From Liolophura sinensis (taxonomy: Eukaryota; Mollusca; Polyplacophora; Chitonida; Chitonidae), in assembly GCF_032854445.1 (NCBI RefSeq), contig NC_088300.1:34019608-34083607 (forward strand): a stretch of DNA of 64,000 nt. The letters run 5' to 3'. The translations under genes and the position numbers were made by a program. The notes beneath the pieces are model-generated. The model was not told the DNA's origin and searched no databases. It saw only the letters and a program-made list of their open reading frames with translations. Shown one piece after another: positions 22,901-31,900 of the stretch (positions are counted from its first letter, which is position 1; each line of letters opens with the position of its first letter).

Positions 22901-25900
22901 ACAGGACTGCTTTTGCACTGGATGCATAATGTCTGATTACCTTTCGGTTTTTCGTTCAAGTCTCGAGCACATAAACCTGAATTCCATTGTACTTGTTCCA
23001 GGTCAAAATATGGGGATATCTGGGAATTTGCCTCATTTCCTACTTTTGAGTTTGCTGCGCCATTGCTACTACACGAAGTTATAACAGGAGCATCGTTTTG
23101 ATTCACTTCCAGTATCTGTTTGGATGATGTCTCTTCTTTTTTTACATACTTTTCACTGTCCTCAGTCTGAACTTTCAGTGGCTTAAGCATTCCTTGTGTC
23201 GACAAATTTGAGTAAACCAAATTTCCACATGTATGCTTTTCTGAATGGATGGATACGTCCTGGTATGGATCAGTTAATGAGTCTTCACCACTAGTAATTA
23301 GCTTTCCCGGGATTTCCAAATTATGTAGATTTCCTGAGCTGTTGGATTGATCCACACTTTGACTACAGTTGTGATTAACAAGTGTTTCTAAAGAGTCTGA
23401 CCCTACCACCGAGAACTCAGGTTCACCGAAGTCAATGAGCAATTCCATGTTTCCTTTAGACAAAAAAAGCTGGGTAGGTGCAGTGGAGGAATCTTGTTCG
23501 GGGCCTCCGATCGCGATAACAGCTGAATAGTCTCCGTGGAGTTGATCTGTCTCGATGTCAGTAATTTCGCTAATTGGCAAATCTAATAAGTTAATCTCTT
23601 TGCTGTTCTTTGAAGAATCGTCCGTGTCCGCAACCACGTCATTGTCCGAGCTAATCTTGGTTGGAAATGCTGTAGAGATTTCCGTTCCAGATATTGCCAC
23701 AGTTGTCTCAGAACTTGAGTTGCTTTTAGAGGGCAACATTTTAGGGTCTCCGGTTTCGGACATTGCTAGAGATGCCTTGGGACTGTTTTCCGGCGGAAAT
23801 GTAATGGGAGCCGATGGGTTCGTTGCTCTCCGCACTCTGGTAACCTTCTTCATCCCCACAGTATTCACATTTTTACACTCCGCGGAGTTTGTCTGCAGTA
23901 AGAAATAAAACCATTGATTGCTTAATGAAACACTTTTTGTAACATTAAAGTGTTGTGGTGATTGTCATGCTGAAAGGCTAATGTAGTTTTGATTAATGCA
24001 GCTCTATTATTTCATGAAAAAGTTAACAAATGTTTACGGTTATCAATTCTTTTGATATAAATTCAACTTATGATTAGAGCAGCATTTTGTATATAGTTCA
24101 GATTCTATTTATTTATTTATTTATTTATTTATTTATTTGATTGGTGTTTTACGCCGCACTCAAGAATATGTCACTTATACGACATCGGCCAGTATTATGG
24201 TGGGAGGAAACCGGGCAGCGCCCGGGGGAAACCCACGACCATCCGCAGGTTGCGACAGACTTTCCCACGTACGGCCGGTGAGAAAACCAGCATGATCTGG
24301 ACTTGAATTCACAGCGACCGCATTGGTGAGAGACTCCTGGGTCATTACGCTGCACTAGCAAAAAAGAATAAAAACTCACCACTCTTTCTCAACTTTGGAT
24401 ATTTAATGTTGATGTCATTCGTATTTAGGGCAACTGTTAACACCGCTTTATCCCAGAAAGCTTGATAACCAAACACGCAATACACTTTCTAATCTGGTGC
24501 CTGTTTTACAAAGCAATGGTAAATTTCGCCTGGCGCAACTTCTATGACTGTATAGTGAAGGTACACGTCAGCACGGTACACCTGACAGCTTTGTGAAAAA
24601 CGCGCCCCTAGTGTGAAATATAATGACGCTGCAATTTACCGTCACACTGAACAGTATTATCAGCTGTGTTTATATGAACAGTAGCAATAAAAGAGTGACT
24701 GAGTTACCCTCATACCTTTCTTGCTTTATCGCAGGATGTTGTGTAGCGTATTAGTGAAATATTATTGGGTATAGCGTAAATCGCAAGCTGGGTATTGGAT
24801 TTGACGCATCGGACAATATGTTTCCGACTTGGAAACTGTTGACTACTTCTAATTCCAGATGACTAACCTCCATTAAAACTGGTCTTTGGGAATTTGACTT
24901 GATTTTTTTAAGCGAATGATGATCTTAACCACGATTTGGATACTTCGCTCTGTGCTATCGTACGTATTCAGAATGTGTATAAAAATACTTTACCTCGGGT
25001 TTCTTGTATCTTTCCCAGATCGGCTTTCTGGGTGTCTCGATCATCGTTACCCTTGTCTTGGGACGAGATGGTTTCTTCTTTGCCTGAAACTTCTTTTCAA
25101 AGTGAGTCGGTTTTTCAGTTTCATTAGCTGTGGACGGATTACTGGAAGATCTACGACTTGGCCGCGGTATTGGTTTGCCATCACTGTTAAGACTGGCTGG
25201 TGCCAGACTTCTGGCAGCGTGACTTCCTCGTGTGGGGCGAACAACAATCTGTTTTAATGGACAAAAAGAGTTGATAATCCTCAGGCCCATGATCACGAAG
25301 CTGTCTTAAACTTATGTCAGACTCAAAAACAGTTTATTGACTAAGTTTGAGACCTTTAGACTACCTTACTACTAAGAGTTGTTTTGGCCTCTTAATAAAA
25401 ATGAATTTATTTATTTATTTATTTATTTGGTGTTTTACGCCGCACTCAAGAATATTTCACTTATACGATGGCGGTCAGCATTATGGTGGGTGGAAACCAG
25501 GCACAGCCCGGGGGAAACCCACGACCATCCGCAGGTTGCTGAGAGACCTTCCCACGTACGACCGGGGAGGAAGCCAGCATGAGCTGGACTTGAACTCACA
25601 GCGACCGTATTGGTGAGAGATGCCTGGGTCATTACGCTGCGCTAGCGCGCTAACCAACTGAGCCACGGAGGCCCCAATAAAAATGAAAATTAGCACCGAA
25701 GTACGTTTCCATCTTAATAAGGTCACAGGACGCAAACCATTAAATACACTTTTGAATTTAATAACCAAGCTCAAATGACCCCTTTCTTACCTTTGATCAC
25801 CACGATATGGCTGAAATATTGCCAAAGTGGTGTGTAAGCCATAATCATTCATTCTTACCTTTGGTTCTTGCAAGGATGTTATATTTCCTAACTTGGTTTT

Positions 25901-28900
25901 CCCTCTGATCACTTCGGATTTTCTTGAGACTAACACATCTTGATGCTCATTCTTTCTATCCTGTCTCGCCATGGTTTTATTCTTCATTAAACTATCGTCC
26001 ATTTTAAGGGTGTCGTTGAATTCCATGGCCCCTTCCAAACTCTCACAAGGCCTCCTCTCCTGTAGAGAACTATTTCCTGGTGTGTCCTCAACTGTCTTGG
26101 ACAAACCGTCGTTATTTTCATTTTCAGCTATTTGGATTGTTTTTTCTTTGTCACTCTCCATTAGCGTGTTATCGGTTGGTGGTGGTAGGGATGCTGGTGG
26201 TGTTGGCACACGCGGCCTAGAAACGTTACATTTCTCCTTGTTTTCTCCCACTGTCCAGCCTTGCTTGATTGTCTCCCCTTTATTATCTAAAGGACGTCCG
26301 AGTTGACCTGAGTTACACCACCTACCATGCTTCTCCACTTTTGCCGTATCGTTTGGAGAGGCTGGACTATTTTCTGCGTTCCAGTTTCCGAACGAATCTT
26401 TCGTTATATACCACTCTTTATCAGTCTCTCATTTGTCCCCATCTTGTTCGCATTTTTCACTTGTGGCATTTTACCCTCTTTACCATACTTGTTGGTTTTG
26501 ATTGGGTTTCTTTTCAGTGAAGATGGATTTCCTTTCTCCACGAGTTGTGCTTTGTTTGCTATGACAGAACATCCCATACCTAGAGACATAAAGAGAAAAA
26601 GAGATTATAAAAGCCCTAGTTTACGAGCCATGCGTACGACGGAGGTGAGTTTGCACGAATGGTATGGCCCTGTGGGTAATATGACCTACTTTCCAAATTA
26701 TTTATGTCACACCATCAGGAACACACGCGCTCTCCAATTAAACCGGCTTAAAAATTTAACCCCCACATTAAAACCTGTTAAAACATTTTCTTCAAACTAT
26801 TCTTTCTTTAAAGGCCTTGCTGGTTTACTTGCTTATGAGGGTTCGACATGTTTCTCGCTAAATTCCACATCTAATCCACATCTTGCCATGGTCTTTAGTC
26901 TAGCCCTTGTTTCCGGGCTCTTCAGTTAGCCAGTTTCATAAAGGAATTCATTAGCGTTACAATTATTGTATGATTCGTACCATGTGACCTTGTTTTTTTC
27001 ACCAGAGTTTTTGATGAACAAGGATTGACTGACGGCATCCCTCTCCGTGGCATGATAAAGTCAAAATCGATATCGAAATCTGGAGAATCGCTGTCAGGAC
27101 ACGTCGTCCTCAAATTCGTTCTGCACCTCTTCTAGAATACTCTCCAAATCCGCTTGGTCGTCACACTCTGAAGAAGTCAATAATAAAATTTGAAATAATT
27201 CTTACAGTTTGCTGATTACTTTAATACTGCACATATTAAGACCAAGCATACTCTCTAAATACTCTGGACAAGACAATCAAACTTTGATGGAACAATGTCT
27301 GCCTTTTGGGAGCATATTGCTTAAAGCAGTTAATATTATCTCCGATTATTTTAAACAACTCTAACACAAGGAATGATTCGGTGTATATATCGATTAATCT
27401 GTCAGCTAATTTCCTGGAATATTGACGCCAAAAAAACTGTATTCGACTTCCCCTGAAATAACACGGATATTCGCGAATAGATTGAGGGGAGGTCTTTCGC
27501 TTAACTCTGAATTTGTCGTTTACGTGCCAGTTATGAACTGATATCGGATAAAAGTCATCCGGTCTTCCTTCTATACAGTGAACCCGATGCAATTTTACCT
27601 TGAAATCCGCTGACATAGAAGCACCAAAATAAATGTTAGTCAAAGGCTCTCGTGTGTCCTCCTTGGATGACGGGTACTAGTTATTTGACCCACTGTATAT
27701 CATTTCCTCTTACCTTCAACAGAGCTCGCAACGGATTCTGTCTCCAGTTCTTTATAAGATAATTCCTCTGCGCACAAATCCTGCTGAACTGCTGTGAGGA
27801 TGCCCTCAATGTACCAGTGCACTGCAATATCTACATTCAACTTAAGTTTATTATTATTATTATTTTATATATATGTTCTTTATTTATTCTTTACTGAATT
27901 CTTTATTTATGTCATGCATACGTAATGTCAAATATATATATACCAAAATCTGGAAAAAGTTTTCGATCAAATTCTTCCCTTCAAATCAAACATTTTTAAG
28001 ACTGAAGTCATTCGAAATATGTAACGCTGTATATTATTGCTTACCTTCGTCTTGTTCCCCTGACTTTCGTGGATAACAGAAGGCTGTATCACCAAGATCT
28101 TTGATGTGTTCTTTTTCTGCTAGCAACTGCTCCTGTACAGCTTTCAGAATATTATCGATGTACTCTGTGATATCAGAATCTGTATCAAAAATTTATACGA
28201 AGATAAAAATATAACAGAAAATTTAAAGATAAATTTTACGAGACTGCAAACATACTGAGTGTATTATTTGCGTGTTTATCTGCATAAATACTGCATTGGC
28301 GGAATTAAAGTTTCTATATTACGAACATTCATGTAAAATTATATTTTTGATATCTGAATGAAAAACATTCCAGTTGTTATATTCTTACTGTAATTAAGGT
28401 GAATTAAGAACAATGTACGTCGACAGATCTTAAGATATCTTATGCTTTCTTGTTGCTGATTTGCTTTATGCCAGGTAGTAAGTTTGATGTGGTTTGGTCT
28501 GTACCAACTTATACTTACACAGACACTGTATTCCTTACGAGGGTTTTCATAGAGGAAACGTAATGCTGCTCAACAGATTTGACAAAACCAGTCTTGACTT
28601 AAGTAAAAATTTTAAACTGCCATATTAAACATAGTTTAATAGCATAAGAATTTCAAACTGACTTACATTTACATTAACATAAAACTTGTGTTCGCAGTTT
28701 CATCACCGCAAGCGTCTAAGGAATAAGCCTAATTCAAATCAAATTTAAAATTTTGAATTTATTGGTTTCGTGGAATCGGCCGTGTAGAATTAAGGTTTTA
28801 CATCTAACTGTCTTTGTTGTCTCATGCATTGTCAGTGGTATAATTGTCATCTCCCTCCTCTATATCTTCTTCTTGATTGTCTTTTCCACTGACTACCATG

Positions 28901-31900
28901 ATGAATAATCGGGTTTTTGTAATGCGTTATGTTCGAGGTACACTGTCAAAATGTTAGGGTCAGCCTGATCCGATTTTTCAGGGATCAAGGCCTTTCCACC
29001 CTAAGATGCAGGGTCAAATATTTAGGGTCAAGGTTTTTGACTCCAAAAAAAGTCATTTCAAAGACATTTTTAGGGTCGGCATCAGCCCAAAGACTAACCT
29101 TCTGCAGTTTGCTCCTCTTCCAGAACTCTGTATAGGATTCGCGCAATGTACTTCTCAATTAAAGAATCTTTTAAACAAAGAAAAAAGATAAAATTTGGGT
29201 ACTTGTAAATGTATGATCAGGGTATAATGTAAATAATGCACAAAAAGACCAAATATCCATTACCTTTCATAAAATATCAACATTGCCTGTGCGCGCATTA
29301 CCATTCAAAATCGGCGATAAAGTTACGAATATTAATAAACATATACATTTTAACGTTTTCAAACTTTTTGAATCATAGCCTGATATTTACTGAAAGGCAA
29401 CAGTTTGAGCTATTATTGGTGTATGCAGAAAATTTGATTTGATTCGTAAATGTTAATTTTCTGCCAAATATGACCGGTACAGCCTCTTTAATTAAAGATT
29501 GACAGAAGTGTTAGTGGGTTTTACAGTTCATCATAAATTCTACATACCTTCTTTGTCCGCCTCTAACACTGAGTCAGCATTAACTTCCTGTATGATTTCA
29601 TCCACGTATATACTCAACGCGCTCTCTGAAAGTTAATTACATTGGCAATTTGCCAATAATTTCCCACAATATCTAATTATGGGAGAGGAGAAATGACCAA
29701 GTCATTTTTTCACCGCCCACAATAGTAGACATATTGGTTATAAACTATATTACATGTACATCTTTGTCCTACACCGGTACTCAAAAATATACATTTCTTT
29801 AATTAAAAAAAAAAAATCCAACTATTTTCCTTTTTGTATGCGTTTCATAATTGTTTTAAAGTTTTTCATTTGTCGGAAACTTACCTTCACTGGCAACCTT
29901 AAATGAGCTTACGTCCTCGTTTGACTCAGAGAAAAGAAATCGTGCTGGTATTAATTTCTGTTGAGGAAAAAAAAGGTATATCATGATTTATTTGTTTGAT
30001 TGAATTTTTACGCCGAATACTAGAATATTTCATCTTTATGAGGGCGGTCAGCATTATGGTGATAAGAAACCCACAAAAACCCGCAGGTTGCTGACAGACC
30101 CTCCACCGGAGAGGAAGCCAGCATGAGCTGGCCTTGAACTCAGATCCATCGCATTGATGAGAGGACCCTGGGCCATTGTCCTGTGCTAGCAGCTAGCCAC
30201 CGGGCCACAGAGGCCCCCAAACAACAAATAATAGTTACGATATCACTAGAGTGTGCTAAATAAAGACATTCGTATTGTCACACAAATTCGACTTCACAGC
30301 TTAACGAGTCAACTGTGGAGAGTGGCAGGTACATATGACAGGATCTAAGGGTTTCCATCATTAGTCAAATGGTTGCATTCAGCCATAAACCCTCTAGTCA
30401 TCAAGCAGGTGAAATCTTTCTCTATTTATTCCACAAGTCCACATCAAAAAGTTTTTCTTCAACTTTACTAGCTTGTGGTTGTTTCTGTTCATCCATAAAT
30501 GCAAAGCACAAAATGAAAAACCAATTTGCTTCGTGTATATGAATGAAAAAGTAACATTGATGATTAGTCCAATATCAAGAGGACGGAATAACATGGGAGA
30601 TAACTCTAGCTATCTTAACAATCCGAGTGAGTGAGTGCTTGGGGTTTAACGTCGTACTTAACAATTTTTCAGTCACATGACGACGAAGGAATCCATATGG
30701 TGTATGTAATGTGCCTCCTTGTCGCAGGACGGATTTCCACTGCTCTTTTATCTAGTGTTTCTTCACTGAGACGACTTACCGAAGGCAAGTAAGCTGCCCC
30801 TCCCGAGCCATTATACTGATCCGGGTCAACCAGTCGTTGCACTATCCCCTTCATGCTGAACGCCAGGCGAGCAAGTTACAACTTCCTCTTTTAAAGTCTT
30901 AGGTGTGACTCGACCCAGGATTGATCCTGGATCTACCGTTCCAGAAGCGGACGCTCTACCTCTACCAACTGTGCTAACAACCCAATACCGAGAATCATCA
31001 CCTTGGACGCCGTCGCCCTAAGCTTGGAAGGTCAGTGGGCTGTGTAGCTTAATTGTGCTTAATTTGAATGACAAGCACAAAGACTCGATCCATGTTTAAT
31101 TCCACAATTTAATAAATACATTCTTATTTCCTTAAGCATGTGAGATTCTCATTTATGTTAATCGGATTGTGCGTATTTATTCATCAGTAACACAGCTTAA
31201 CATGCCTATGAGATTATTCGCCCACTAAGAAACGCGTATATAAGCCTATATATATACATACCATTAAAAAGCGAAGTAGAGCTTTCATCAGGATCACTGT
31301 GCACGAGACATGTGTTTCAGCCTCGTACCTTGACCTGTGGTCGGGAGTGTTTAGAGTGAGGTGCAGCTGCCGCAGTACTAAAAAATATCAAACATGGAAT
31401 GGTTGTTAGCTTATTATTTCAGTTACTGTTTTGCACTGTTAATGCACGAAAGAACAAGCGTACTGCCATCACTAAGACAACAATAACGTCGCCCTCCCAT
31501 AAACTACTCACCGCAGCCTATACAAAAAAATATTTAAAAAAAAAACAGAAAACAACTCACAGTGGCCGGAAAATGACTCTGACTGTTGTCAGGTAGCTAA
31601 CAAACTGCAGCCGAAACAGCGAGTGCCGAATTCGAACACGGCACCTAAAGCCATGAGGCTAATAGTCGATCGATGGCAGCTCAGACAGCCAGTCAGCGGT
31701 TTACCCGTCTGTGTCAGCGGGCATTAAAAATTAAACATTTTAGAGCTTTGAATTGAATCTTCATTTCAGTTATGACACTCTATCTCAAAAACGTCTTAAA
31801 TTTCACAATACCTAGACGTTCTCTTTAATGTTTTGTTTACGCCTTGCTCAAGATGGCGGCTGGTCTTGCTGCCGTTTCAGTATGACCCAGATTCACTTGA

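Larger units (their letters stand above)
23893..24993 (-). other. Gene A intron with SINE and hairpin element
   Basis: Intron between the large exon and exon 10. It contains a near-complete minus-oriented SINE (24105-24362) and a short hairpin element (24495-24609). No other exon is supported. Confidence 0.6.

Noticed and set aside
28945-29090. TTAGGG words suggesting a telomere remnant
   Set aside because: The words are not contiguous (TTAGGGTCA with unrelated spacers) and occur within a short interspersed repeat.
31850-31895. Plus-strand ATGGCGGCTGG start-like sequence with a GTATG donor
   Set aside because: No downstream exon, and it lies in an intron of gene A. A coincidental match to a start context.
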